The translations under genes were made by a program, and so were the position numbers. This document shows, one piece after another, positions 9,927 through 23,178 of a stretch of 64,000 bases of DNA (positions are counted from its first letter, which is position 1; the number at the start of each line of letters is the position of its first letter). This DNA is from Dryas octopetala. Lineage: Eukaryota; Streptophyta; Magnoliopsida; Rosales; Rosaceae. The stretch spans positions 13,799,896 through 13,863,895 of the forward strand of contig OY992837.1 of NCBI GenBank assembly GCA_963921425.1. Direction: 5' to 3'. The notes beneath the pieces were generated by a model. It was not told the origin of the DNA. It was given only the letters and a program-made list of their open reading frames with translations, and searched no databases.

Positions 9927-12900
9927 TTACTTCCTGCATTTGGACAAAGCTGAGAGCATCCAATCAAGTGTAACCTCAAACTCTAGATATGTGAGTGGCT
10001 CCTCCTCCTTCAAAACCATACATATAGAATACATATGCCACTTATTAGTAATATAGGTTGTTAAATTAATCCTGCTAGATTGGCTTAATTCTAGGCTAAT
10101 TTTTTAACTTAGGTCTTATCGTTTAGGACTTGGGATGATTCAAGGTTGATTTTAAAGCATACCATACAACTAGAAGAATTGAATATTGGTGTTCTATATA
10201 AATACATATGTACACTACTCATTAGCAATGGAATAATCCACATACAAATGATATTATGTTCTTTTGATTCTTTAAGTAGTTAATTAAAATCACATATGTG
10301 TGTGTCCGTGTGTATGCTTTGTGTTGTTTATATGGTTTAATATGCAACATAGTAACACAAATAAGCACCAATAACGTAGGATTAGAACACCTTATATATG
10401 AGTTTTGTGTGGTATATGTTTTAACGTGCAACATATATAGGAGGAACACATTCAATTAGGCATGATAAAACAGAGGATTAGGACATCGGCTCCTTAAAAT
10501 AACGTACCATTAGGGGTACTTGAGTAATTTAAAAACTCAGGGGGGCGTGGATATAATGTAATAAATACATAAACAGAAAAATATATTCTACAAATTAAGG
10601 AACAGCCAGAGAGCCTCACCTGGGCGCTCGTCCTTTCTTTTTCATCAGAGGCATCCTTAACGTACAGCTGTATCCTCTGATGCCAATGATGTTGCAGAGG
10701 CATCAAAATCACTTGAGTGCTGAACACAAATTATAAAACCAAGTATTATAGGGAAAGCATATCAACAAAAAAATGAACATGTGGTACATGAGCGGCCCAA
10801 CTTCTCATTCATTCATTTTTTTTTTAATAAGATTTTATGAATAGAAATGGAGCTAATAAAAAAAAAAAAGAAGAAGAAAGAATCAGCAGTCCAGGAAACT
10901 TAAAAAACACTCAAAGTCTCAAACAAGTCAAGCTGTGAAAGCCTGAAGAACAGCAAACCAACCAAACAAGTCAAAATGCAGTCAAACCAAAAACAAAATG
11001 GTAAGAAATAGCTGCCCAATCCAAATTCAGAAAGAAGAAAGAACACTACTCTCTGACTGTTTGAGCCGAAAATATTCATAGTTCAATATGCGTAAGTGTT
11101 GGGCCACGCGATTAGTAAAGGCCTAATTGGGCCTATGAGAGGCTTTTCTGGCTAAAGGCCCAAAGGCCACATCATGGCAAGGCTGAAGGATGCAGTGTCA
11201 TCTTAGGACTTGCAAGGAAAATGTTGTAGTGGCAACTTGTATTATTAATGTTCAATAAATATTACATAAATTGGCATAGCAAATATGATTAGAACACCTT
11301 GTATATGAGTTTTGTGTGGTACATGTTTTAATGTGCAACATATATGGCTTCCATTAAGAAATCTCTACCTTATTTAAGACAATATATGAAAGCCTTATTA
11401 GCTTGGCACATTCAATATTAACTGTCTTATCAGTTTATTAATTTCTTTCAAAAAGAAAGGCATCTTTAGAAGTTTTTGTTTCTCGTGGAAAATGCTAACA
11501 GGTACCCAAGAGTTAACTTGTGTATTTGTAATTTGTACTCTAGAAATTTGACTATTTTTTTATTTATGACAAAACAAGAAAAGGAGAAACAAAAGAGAGC
11601 AAGGTGAGTGAAGAGCATACCTGTCCTTTGTAAATGCTTCCAATAGTTGTATTGAGGTCCCCCATCCACTCAGCCAATATTTCACGCCCTGTATAAACTC
11701 GCACCATGGAATGTGTGCATACATCCCCACCAGAAAATATCGTTAATTTTGGACATTCAATTATCTTCAATTTCACCAAGGATGGCAATTTCAAAGTATA
11801 AGCTTTAGCCCAGAAACACTTGAGGTTTGGTAGATTCTTAAACCTGATGGAATTCACTCGAGGAAATGCCATTTCCTCTCCTTGTTCTGTTTCTGCAATA
11901 ATTTCTTCCATTGTCTGACAATTCTTAACTTTTATTTCTTCTAGATTGATAAGAAGTTTGGCTATGGATGATGGAAACAAATATCTCAATTTGTCACACT
12001 CGACAACTTCTAGCCCTGTCAAGTTTCCAAAGCTTGTGATGGTGATCTGCTGCAAACCATTTTCCCATATGTGCATTAGCATTGGTAAAGATTTTAACAC
12101 CAGATGCCTCAGCTTATTAAATGCTTGAACATAATGGCTTCCCTGAAGCTGAAATATCACTTCCAATAACACACACTTTTTTACTTCAAGAAGTTCTAGA
12201 TTATCATCAGCATTTGAATCCTCATTACTTGTTGGAGTTTCCTAGCAAAATGTGACATGAGTTAAACACCTACATTAATAATTAGTAGTAAAATGCTATA
12301 TATATAAAATTTCACAGGTTAATTTACAAAGGGAAATTAAGTTTATCATTAAAGGTTACTATAATTTAAACGCTTACCTCATTTTTGACTAGAGTAGGTG
12401 GCAATATTTCAATGAAGTCCCGGGCATTCTCTCTTAAACTGTACTTTTTCTGAGATTTCTTGTCAGTGGATCGATTGGATTTGATGATTGGAATGTTATA
12501 TGAACAAAATGGTGCACATCCAGAACGCGTAGGCCAAGCCTCCTGAGCTGTTGAATCCTCTGACTGTTTGATTGGTCGAATTACTGAACCCAATGTCTTC
12601 AATTTCTCACATTCGCTGAGTATCAATGTTTTCATGGATGGCCATACAAAAGTACAGGGACCAGTGCAAAGACTCTCAAGAATTGGCAAATTAAATAGTT
12701 TTAACCGATTCACTTTCGGAAACAAAATCATGCCACCTGTCTTTTCTTTTTCTTCATCTTCGACTATAGTTTTCATAACCGCACAATCAGATACTCGTAC
12801 CTTTTCAAGATTCACAAGTACCTTGGCAATGGAATACGAGAATACATATTCCAACGCATCACATGCGAGTAGTGATAAAGATGTTAAATTTTGAAAGCCC

Positions 12901-13208
12901 TGGACTCCACATGGAACGTTGGTCCACAACTGTGTAACCCTTGAAATAAACGCTATCCTCAAATCTCTTAACTGAGGAAATGCTGGAATTGTCTGCTGGC
13001 CTTTTAGATCAAATACCACTTCTACATTTAAACGTCCCACTATTACTTCTTCTAAGGATTGGAACCACGAAATGCAATTTGATGGAAATAGTATTCCACT
13101 AAAGTTTGACACTTCCTCGGCCTCTAACATTGACGCGGACCCAGCATCCCCATCATGTTGATCAAACGAAGCTTCTGGTATCTCATCCTTATCTTCAGGC
13201 ATTGTGAT
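9927..13208 (-). pseudogene. NLR tail copy 1: LRR exons without CC-NB-ARC exon
   Basis: This is a paralogue of exons 2-5 of NLR A with the same splice sites. Exon 2 is 12378-13208 (277 open codons), exon 3 is 11621-12241 (207 open codons), exon 4 is 10620-10719 and exon 5 is 9927-10007. Exons 2 and 3 encode irregular C-terminal LRRs of the RPS5/At4g27190-like type (for example CDKLRYLFPSSIAKLL). Exon 4 has four extra bases (ACGT within GCTGTACGTTAAG), which create an early TAA. Exon 5 lacks a 14-base insert present in NLR A and would read on to LSKCRK. The exon with the coiled coil and NB-ARC domain is absent. Upstream of exon 2 the intron runs into bHLH intron sequence at about 13660. An LRR-only transcript is possible, but the unit is best read as a truncated duplicate. 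Confidence 0.85.
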
Positions 13209-13663
13209 CTAATAGATATAATTTAAGAGGAAAAAGACAAAAAACACACCACGTCAGCAACAATGTAATCTGTGACATTTTTAAAACAAAAAATTATTAG
13301 CAACAATTAATGTAATCAGCATTCAGCAACAATGTCATGAAAAATATTAATATTGTTTTCGAGTTTTCATAAAAAATAAAAAAATAAATTGTATTCGAGT
13401 TCAACATCGTAATCTGTGACATCTCTTAAAAAAAACATTGCAATCTGTAATATCATTGATTTCTAATTAGTATAGCAACATGCTTTCTTTATAGGTATTT
13501 CAGTTTTTTCTTGGACATGAGTATTTCCATTATTTTTTACCTTAAACTAACCATAGACATAATCCAAATATTAAATACAAAGATTTTATAGTTATTAAAA
13601 AATACAGAGATTAATAATTCAATTATTAAACATTATTGTTTCTTAAGGTTTATTTTTTGCCAA
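13209..13663 (-). other. Orphan NLR intron 1 segment up to duplication joint
   Basis: This matches the start of NLR A intron 1 (19206-19660) almost base for base, up to TTTTTGCCAA. The next bases, GAAAGTACTACTAAAAATCC, belong to bHLH intron 1 (compare 8070 and 62108). The change of identity marks the breakpoint. Confidence 0.85.
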
Positions 13664-14834
13664 TTGAAAGTACTACTAAAAATCCTACTCACCATTTTGA
13701 AATTCTGCATCATTTTACAGAAAAAATTAAGAGCCTGTTTGGTATTCTATTTAAAAACTATTTTTTGTTTTCAAAAACAAAAAAACAAGTTTTAGTCAAG
13801 AAAATGTATTTGGTAAACCATTTTTAAAAACAATTTTTTTAAAAAAAATTCAAAAACATGCCTCTTTTTAAAAATGATAAAACATCGTTTTTTTCAATTT
13901 TTTTTTACACTTCCTTTTTTCTTAGATGTTATCATTTTTTAAATTTAAAAATTGTTTCAAATTTCATACCAAACATGTTTTCAAATTTTAAAAATTGATT
14001 TTGAAAACTCACATTTAAAAAAAAAAAATCTTAATTTTTGAAAAAAAAATTTTGAATAGAATACCAAACGGGCCCTAAGCATTCCAGCGACAGTTTCACG
14101 TGTGCTGAATACATTCCGGAGCTGCAAGAGCAAGTAGAGGGACTGCTTCAAAAAAAAGAATGAGCTTTTATCAAGAGTGTCTACTCAAGGAGATGCAGTG
14201 CATGAGGAAAAGCAAATCAAAAGCAAAACTCGGAGCTCATTATCTGCTGTACGTTTCAACCTGTCGTCTTAGTGATAGAGAAGTTGCAATTCAAATATCA
14301 ACGTATAAGAATATGACCCACCAGAAAATGTTGTCTGAGATCTTGCTGAATTTGGAGGAGAATGGACTTCAATTACTTAATTCTTCTTCCTTTGAGTCCT
14401 CTGGAGGGAGGGTCTTCTATAATTTGCATCTTCAGGTACTTGTACTGCTTAAGTTTTGGTCCTGATCTAATTAATTGAAATATAATCCTCTCCTGATCTT
14501 TTTTGGCCGGTGTTCATCTTGTGCTTATGTACATTCAAAATGATCGAGTCGGCTTTGGGGTTTATATTGAGTTTTGGATTTAACATTTAAGATTTATATT
14601 GAAAAGATAATTAAATGGAATTAAACGAGAAATTTTAAATATAAGCACAAGATCATCAAAAAAAAAAAAAACCGGCAGAGCATTGAGACTCTAATTAATT
14701 TGTTTACTATGTAATATATAATTTATACTTCTCCTATATTTTATTTTCTGTGTATATTATACATGCAGGTTGAAAGAAGTTACACACTGGAATGTGAGAA
14801 TTTAAGAGAGAAGACCATGTCTTTCTATGCATGA
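13664..14834 (+). pseudogene. bHLH pseudogene 2, 5'-truncated
   Basis: It begins inside intron 1 of the bHLH gene, so exon 1 (N-terminus and basic region) is missing. Exon 2 starts at 13721 (AAAAAATTAA), is interrupted at once by a 345-bp MITE, and resumes at 14076 to end at 14435. Exon 3 is 14769-14834 and encodes VERSYTLECENLREK up to TGA. Exon 2 has a one-base loss in GTGCTGAATACATTCC, where copy 1 has GTGCTGAAATACATTCC; the same loss occurs in copy 3. Relative to copies 1 and 3, the stretch GCAATTCAAATATCAACG lacks the small duplication of GCAAATTT. It is non-functional. Confidence 0.85.
13731..14075. mobile_element. Tourist-like MITE, 345 bp (copy a)
   Basis: The terminal inverted repeats are GAGCCTGTTTGGTATTCTAT and its partner ending ATAGAATACCAAACGGGCCC. 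The target duplication is TAA (13728-13730, 14076-14078), the pattern of PIF/Harbinger Tourist elements. The empty site is preserved in bHLH pseudogene 1 (AATTAAGCATTCC at about 8120). The interior is A/T-rich and has no coding capacity. Confidence 0.9.
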
Positions 14835-15983
14835 GGAAAGGCAAAAGTATTTATTTCTATTTGATTCCAGATTTTGATCACGCACGTGCAAATGGAATAT
14901 GTGACCGCATTTGTGCTCTACCCATTTCAATTGAAGTGTAACAAGCACTTATGAAGAAGATTAGTCTCAATTAAACTGTGGGAGCTACTCTATGTGGCAC
15001 AATCATGTCAATATTTGATAATGCCCATGTAAACTGGTTGAACCAACCTTAATGGTGACCTGTAACCATGACCCAAAATTTAGGGAGTAAACTGTTATGG
15101 CCAAAGGTATTGTATATATCCCCCACTTTTGCGAGAGTATAGCTAGCTTTTGTAGTACATACCCGATCTCCTTGGAGTTACATACCCTCCGGGATTCTTT
15201 GTAAGCATACACTTGTAATACTAATATATATAATAAATCGAACCACATGTAATTGCTTTGAAAGAAAAGCTAGAAGAACTTGCAGAATACTAGAATGTAC
15301 ATAAAATATTTGATAACACCCACAAGAACAAGAACACTCAAAGATCACTCAAGGAAGACACGCATTTATCGCATATAATCAAGAGGGAAGAGAGGAGATT
15401 GATTGAGTTGTGTCAAAATGATAGGGGTAATCTGCTACACATAGATGTTAACGTTGGGTCATTTAACACAAATTGAAACGTTGGACAATCAATCGTTGTG
15501 GCTCCACGTTTCAAACTTATCTACAAAACATACATACTGAATGGAAACGGCTACGTACTTTCAAATCCAAATCAAACAAACGGTGCATTAAAAATTGAAC
15601 TAATCAAGTCGTGAACATTCAATTGAAAATGTAAACTGGAGTTTAATTACAATACAATTATAACGTACATTCAAACCGACCTTTGAAAACCAATTCAAAT
15701 ATAGTTTGTAATTAAAGCAATGACTATCAAACATACAAATGGGTTTATCAAGTCTTTAAATACGCCTCTTACCAGCCTTCAAACCAGAAGCTAGAGGTTT
15801 GGTGCAAGCACTTAACCACTAGGCTAGATAGAAATGGCTTTATTCAATTACATTAAAAGATTGTATTTTGAAGTACTTGAGTAAAAAACCAACAGAAATA
15901 TCTCATCCTCATCATCAACATCAGGACCTTCACAATCATCAGGAAACCTCAAATTGGGCAGGAGAGCATCCAATCCACGTGGA
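14835..15983. repeat. Cassette spacer, copy 2
   Basis: Homologous to 8887-9926. It carries a private insert at about 15162-15240 (TACCCGATCTCCTTGG onward) within GTAGTACATA. No gene is seen. Confidence 0.75.
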
Positions 15984-18900
15984 CTAATCAAGTGTAATCT
16001 CAAACTCAAGATCTGAGAGTGGCTCCTCCTCCTTCAAAACCATACATATAGAATACATATGCCACTTGTTAGTAATATAGGTTGTTAAATTAATCCTGCT
16101 AGATTGGCTTAATTCTAGGCTAATTTTTTAACTTAGGTCTTGTCCTTTAGGACTTGGGATGATTCAAGGTTGATTTTAAAGCATACTATACAACTAGAAG
16201 AATTGAATATTGGTGTTCTATATAAATACATATGTACACTACTCATTAGCAATGGAATAATCCACATACAAATGATATTATGTCCTTTTGATTCTTTACG
16301 TAGTTAATTAAAATCACATATGTGTGTGTCCGTGTGTGCTCTTTGTGTTGTTTATATGGTTTAATATGCGACAGAGTAACACAAATAAGGACCAATAACA
16401 TAGGATTAGAACACCTTATATATGAGTTTTGTGTGGTATATGTTTTAACGTGCAACATATATAGGAGGAACACATTCAATTAGGCACGATAAAACAGAGG
16501 ATTAGGACATCGGCTCCTTAAAATAATGTACCATTAGGGATATAATGTAATAAATACATAAACAGAAAAATATATTCTAGAAATTAAGGAACAGCCAGAA
16601 AGCCTCACCTGGGCGCTCCTTTCTTTTTCATCAGAGGCATCCTTAACAGCTGTATCGTCTGATGCCATTGATGTTGCAGAGGCATCAAAATCACTTTGCT
16701 GAACACAAATTATAAAACCAAGTATTATAGGGAAAGCATATATATCAACAAAAAAATGAACATGTGGTACATGAGCGGCCCAACTTCTCATTCATTCTTT
16801 TTTCTTTTTTATTTTTCTTTTTTAATATGATTTTATGAATAGAAATATTGAATCTAAAAAAACAAAAAAAAAAAACAAACCGTCCAGGAAACTAAAAAAA
16901 CACTCAAACCAACCAAACACAAAATGGTAAGAAATAGCTGCCCAATCCAAATTCAGAAAGAAGAAAGAACACTACTCTCTGATTGTTTGAGCCGAAAATA
17001 TTTATGGTTCAATATGCGTAAGTGTTGGGCCACGCGATTGGTAAAGGCCTAATTGGGCCTATGAGAGGCTTTTCTGGCTAAAGGCCCAAAGGCCACATAA
17101 TGGCTAGGCTGAAGGATCCAGTGTCATCTTAGGACTTGCAAGGAAAATGTTGTAGTGGCAACTTGTATTATTAATGTTCAATAAATATTACATAAATTGG
17201 CATAGAAAATATGATTAGAACACCTTGTATATGAGTTGTGTGTGGTAGTGTGGTACATACATGTTTTAATGTGCAATATATATAGCTTCCATTAAGAAAT
17301 CTCTACCTTATTTAAGACAATATATGAAAGCCTTATTAGTTTGGCACATTCAATATTAACTGTCTTTATCAGTTTGTTAATTTCTTTCAAAAAGAAAGGC
17401 ATCTTTAGAAGTTTTTGTTTCTAGTGGAAAATGCTAACAGGTACCCAAGAGTTACTTGTGTATTTGTAATTTTGTACTCTAGAAATTTGACTATTTTTAT
17501 GACAAAACAAGAAAAGGAGAAAAAAAAAAAGAGAGCAAGGTGAGTGAAGATAAGCTCACGCATTAGTAAGAGTTTGTTGAAAGAAGAGCATACCTGTCCT
17601 TCGTAAATGTTTCCTATAGTTGTATTGAGGTCCCCCATCCACTCAGCCAATATTTTAATCCATAGTTGAGGCCCTGTATAAACTCGCACCTTGGAAGGTG
17701 TGCTTACATCCCCACCAGAAAATATCTTTAATTTTGGACATTCATGTATGTTCAATTCCACCAAGGATGGCAACTTCAAAGTATAAGCTTTAGCCCAGAA
17801 ATACTTGAGGTTTGGTAGATTCCCAAACGTGATGGAATTCACTCGAGGAAATGCCATTTCCTCTCCTTGTTCTGCTTCTGCAATAATTTCTTCCATCGTC
17901 TGACAATTCACAACTATTATTTCTTCTAGACTGATAAGAAGTTTGGCTATGGATGATGGAAACAAATATCTCAATTTGTCACACTCGACAACTTCTAGCC
18001 CTGTCAAGTTTCCAAAGCTTGTGATGGTGATCTGCTGCAAACCATTTTCCCATATGTGCATTAGCATTGGTAAAGATTTTAACACCAGATGCCTCAGCTT
18101 ATTAAATGCTTGAACATAATGGCTTCCCTGAAGCTGAAATATCACTTCCAATAACACACACTTTTTTACTTCAAGAAGTTCTAGATTATCATCAGCATTT
18201 GAATCCTCATTACTTGTTGGAGTTTCCTAGCAAAATGTGACATGAGTTAAACACCTACATTAATAATTAGTAGTAAAATGCTATATATATAAAATTTCAC
18301 AGGTTAATTTACAAAGGGAAATTAAGTTTATCATTAAAGGTTACTATAATTTAAACGCTTACCTCATTTTTGACTAGAGTAGGTGGCAATATTTCAATGA
18401 AGTCCCGGGCATTCTCTCTTAAACTGTACTTTTTCTGAGATTTCTTGTCAGTGGATCGATTGGATTTGATGATTGGAATGTTATATGAACAAAATGGTGC
18501 ACATCCAGAACGCGTAGGCCAAGCCTCCTGAGCTGTTGAATCCTCTGACTGTTTGATTGGTGGAATTACTGTACCCAATGTCTTCAATTTCTCACATCGT
18601 TCAAGTGCCAATGTTTTCATGGATGGCCATACAAAAGTACAGGGACCAGTGCAAAGACTCTCAAGATTTGGCAAACTGCTTAGGCCAAACTTATTCACTT
18701 TCGGAAACAAAATCATGCCACCTGTCTTTTCTTTTTCTTCATCTTCCTTTGTGACTCTGACTATTGTTTTCATAACCGCACAATCATATACTCGTACGTT
18801 TTCAAGATTCACAAGTACCTTGGCAATGGAATACGAGAATACATATTCCAACTTATCACATGTGTCTAGTGATAAAGATTTTAAATTTTGAAAGCCCTGG

Positions 18901-21900
18901 ACTCCACATGGAACGTTGGTCCACAACTGTGTAACCCTTGAATACTTTAAAACCAAATCTCTTAACTGAGGAAATGCTGGAATTGTCTGCTGGCCTTTTA
19001 GATCAAATACCACTTCTACATTTAAACATTCCAATATTAGTACTTCTTCTAAGGATTGGAACCACGAAATGCAATTTGATGGAAATAGTATTCCACTAAA
19101 GTTTGACACTTCCTCGACCTCTAACATTGACGCGGACCCAGCATCCCCATCATGTTGATCAAACGAAGCTTCTGGTATCTCATCCTTATCTTCAGGCATT
19201 GTGATCTAATAGATATAATTTAAGAGGAAAAAAACAAAAAACACACCACGTCAGCAACAATGTAATCTGTGACATTTTTAAAACAAAAAATTATTAGCAA
19301 CAATTAATGTAATTAGCATTCAGCAACAATCTCATGAAAAATATTAATATTGTTTTCGAGTTTTGATAAAAAATAAAAAAATAAATTGTATTCGAGTTCA
19401 ACATCGTAATCTGTGACATCTCTTAAAAAAAACATTGCAATCTGTAATATCATTGATTTCTAATTAGTATAGCAACATGCTTTCTTTATAGGTATTTCGG
19501 TTTTTTCTTGGACATGAGTATTTCCATTATTTTTTACCTTAAACTAACCATAGACATAATCCAAATATTAAATACAAAGATTTTATAGTTATTAAAAAAT
19601 ACAGAGATTAATAATTCAATTATTAAACATTATTGTTCTTAAGGTTTATTTTTTGCCAATGAAAATTTTGGATTCGGTCCTTCAGTTTGATTATCCTTAG
19701 ACTGAAACTTGGTGGCAATTTGATTTTTGGCTGATAGAGGGGAGAGATTGTTAGATCAGAAGATTAATATCTTTTCTAAAGTAATATGTGCCTCCTGATT
19801 TTTTAGTGGAAGTATATATACAGCTGACGTGATATATCCATACCACTCAATAATATATTTCCCCCAAAAATATGGCAAATCTCACAATATATGGTAATTT
19901 TTTTTACAATAAATAATGTTTAAATTGTAAAATTCACACAAATTATGAGATTTACTCACTTACAAAAATTCATAGTAAAAGGTGGAATTAGTTGAAAAAG
20001 AAAAAGGATTCATATATATGACTAGGAAATAATGGCATTAGAGTTTACTATGTGTAATTTCAAGCTACACTATTTGAAACAATTATTATACTTTGTATTA
20101 TTCAAGCATCCATAAGCCATTTAATAAAAATAAAAATAAAAACATCCAGAAGCCATTTAAAAAATAAAAAAAACATCAAAAAAATTACGCCCATTGGTTT
20201 ACAAACATACCTCACGGCTGGAGTATGATCGGTTGGCTTTGTAAAAACCAACCAGCTTGGATAAAGAATAGAACTCCAATTTCTTTAATTTAGGGAACCT
20301 GCGGGCTGCATTCTCATGTTCCCTCCTCTCCTTTGAGACAATTTCTTCCACTTTATGACAATAGCGAACATCTAAGCTTTGGAGATGTACAAGGTTTCTT
20401 GCTATGGAGAGTGAGAATGCATATTTTAACTCTGCACACGAATAGATTTTAAGGGATCTCAGGTTGCTAAAAGAGCTCCCTGGAAGTGAGCCATGGCATA
20501 TTGCTCTTAAATTGGGAATCTTACGAAGGTCAAGTGACTCCAAAATAGGGAAGGCGGTATGTTCAGTCCAATCTGTCCCATTTACGAGATACTCTATGCT
20601 GGAACTGCCATAGATGGATAAATCTTTCAAATGTTGAAATCCTTCTCTGTCTAACACATTGACGACACACTTTAATTTTTCAGTTTCTCTCAAGCCCAAA
20701 GCTACAGATCTCTTAAGCATGAATTTAACTGTTCCACTCTCCATGAGTTCCTCCACAGGACCACAAAGCATTAAACTGTTTTCAAATATATATATACCTT
20801 CCTTCACTCTCACTCTCCATTTGTCCATAGATATCTGAAATCTTGTTGTCTGGTTTTTCAAGTGCAAGTCCGAAAGCAGGTTCGATTTGCGTATGCTTAT
20901 GGATAAAACCTTCAGATGATCAGATGACACCTCAGAAAGGCTTGCATTGCTCTTATCCTTGCTTCCTACTGCAGGCTCCCATCTCCGAAAGCTATTTGTC
21001 AAGTACAACTCTTCTAGTCTACTTAAGCTGGATAAGAGACCGTGAGGAATTTGATTGAGATTTCTACAATCTGTCGTATCTAACAACCTTAATTTTTTAA
21101 GATGTCCAATTTCTTTGGGCAGCGCTGAGATTTTAGAACGAGCAAAGCTGAGGATCTCTAAATTCTCCAATCCTCCAACACTAGATATGTCTCCCAAATT
21201 CAAAAAATTTTCTAGACACAAAGTCTGAAGGTTCTTCAGTACTCCAAGCGATCTTGACAAGGTTGGCATTGGCTTAAACTTTATAAGAGCTAAAACTTTA
21301 AGTTCTTTCATCACGTTAAACATGTTGTCCATGGTAGATTCTGAACATTTGCAGGTTTGTAGATGTAGAAGCTCAAGTTTTGGGCACTCCAAACCATCTG
21401 GAATCTCATCAATTTGAACATCAATCAGTGAGATTGCTGTGTAATGTTCATATGTAGCTTCTTTTGGCCACCCAGTACTTTCAGCATCACACTTCACCAA
21501 AAATCTGTGCTTTTCTTTTGAGGCAATTGATATGCCAACATCACGAACTACATCATGCATTTTGATACACTGTTGTCGGTTGCTATCTAGCAGCAAAAAC
21601 ATTGTGCTTAGTTTTTCAACTGCAGAATGCACTCTGTTTCTTGCTTGTTCCAATGTATCGATGTTGTGAAACATTCCTCGGCCCCACCCATATCTAACCA
21701 AATGCTCGATTGGAATATCATAATCTTCTGGAAAAAGACAACAAAGCAAAAGGCATGACTTGGCTTCACCACTGCTTAAATAATCATAACTCAATTTTAT
21801 GCTATTATAAACTTTGGGATCCATTTCACCAATGCTTTCTGGGAGAGACTTTCTTAGTTGTTCAAGGGCACTATCCCATTCATATTTCCTTTTATTGTTG

Positions 21901-22937
21901 AGTGCTTTTCCAACAGTTACAACAGCAATAGGTAAACCTCCACATTCATTTGCAACATCTTTTGCAACAGTATGCAAATCAGGATTGCCCAAAGATTCAC
22001 CTACAGTCTCCTGAAAGAGCTCCCATGCTTCTTCTGGAGTTAAAACCTTGATTGGTATAGAAAGTTTTTGACTTCCCAACGCATTGTACAATTCAAAGTT
22101 TCTTGATGTGAATAAAATTCTGCACCCTTTATGAGTAGGTCCAAAAGGAAGGCCAACGGCCTCAAAATCAAGCTCTGACCAAAGATCATCTAATATAATC
22201 AGACTCCTCTTACTGCCCATAAGTCTTTCACGTAGCCTTATTGCTATTCCACGTTCAGTTTTCTCATCAATTTTCATACGTAGTGCCTCTACAATTTCCA
22301 ATTGAATCTTCATAATATTTGGATTTTGTGACACAACGGCCATCACAACATCGTCAAACAAGTTCCCACCTTCCAATCTTTTGATGATTTGTTTCACCAT
22401 TGTGGTTTTGCCCACACCCCCCATCCCACAAATCCCAATCATTCTTATCTCTTCCTTTTCCAAAGCCTCCATCACAGTATTCATGACTGCCACTCTGGAT
22501 TTAAAATCCCTTAAACCTTCAGTGGTTAGTGTTGACCATATCTTTGGTGCAGGAGCAGGATAGGCTACATCGTTGAATGCTCCTTCTTTTTGGAGTTGAA
22601 GAGCTTTCTGAGTAATCTTCTTGGCTTTCCTACTCAGGTACCACCGATACAGACATCGCCTTTTCATATTGACTTCATCTTCAAAATTCCTGGCTTCTTG
22701 AATCATCTCTTTCAGTCTCCCTAACCAACCATCAACTTCAGGTTTGATGGAATCCCCGTTATTTTTTGCAGCATTAACCAATCCTTCGACCCCACCTTTT
22801 ATCTCAGAAAGCTTTATAAGCTCGTCCTTAAGATTTCTTATGTTGGTGTCATAGTAAATCAGATAACCAAACTGTCTCCCAATAGGCTCCACCAAGTACT
22901 TTCCAATTTCAGATGCAATTGAAATAGCAATGTCCAT
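15984..22937 (-). CDS. NLR A: CC-NB-ARC-LRR disease-resistance protein, five exons
   Basis: Exons on the minus strand are 20211-22937 (909 codons), 18363-19205 (281), 17594-18226 (211), 16609-16698 (30) and 15984-16031 (15 plus TAG). All are phase 0 with GT-AG introns and all are open, giving about 1446 residues. The product is an intracellular immune receptor of the RPS5/At4g27190-like CC class. Residues 1-130 form the coiled-coil region. The P-loop GMGGVGKTT is at 171-179, kinase-2 LIILDDLW at 246-253, RNBS-B CRILFTSR at 272-279, GLPIA at 334-338, LFPEDYDIP at 401-409 and MHD at 460-462. LRRs run from about 500 to the end of exon 3. Exon 4 encodes a short acidic linker and exon 5 ends EFEITLD. 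All nucleotide-binding motifs are intact, so this is the best candidate for a working resistance gene here. The start MDIAISIASEIGKYL is typical of the class. Confidence 0.9.
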
Positions 22938-22963
22938 TTCCTTTTTGACTAATCACCTTTCTC

Positions 22964-23178
22964 CCTCTTGCTGTGAAAAATAGATTAATTAGATAAATAA
23001 AGTTAATGGACTAAGTTGACGGACTTGGTAGTTTGATATTAGTTTTCTAGGAAAGAAAAATGAAAACTAGATTGGTCTATAAAAAACTCTTCAAGGTTTC
23101 TAGTACTTCTTCCAATTTAGTACAGGTGAATATGAATAGGATGATTCTGTTCACATTCCAACTTAAATATAAATAATT
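22964..23178 (-). promoter_or_regulatory. Conserved block upstream of NLR A
   Basis: About 215 bases, starting 27 bases upstream of the NLR A start, are nearly identical to 50877-51090 upstream of NLR B. It is a shared 5' leader or promoter segment. In NLR B it lies about 575 bases from the start codon. Confidence 0.65.
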
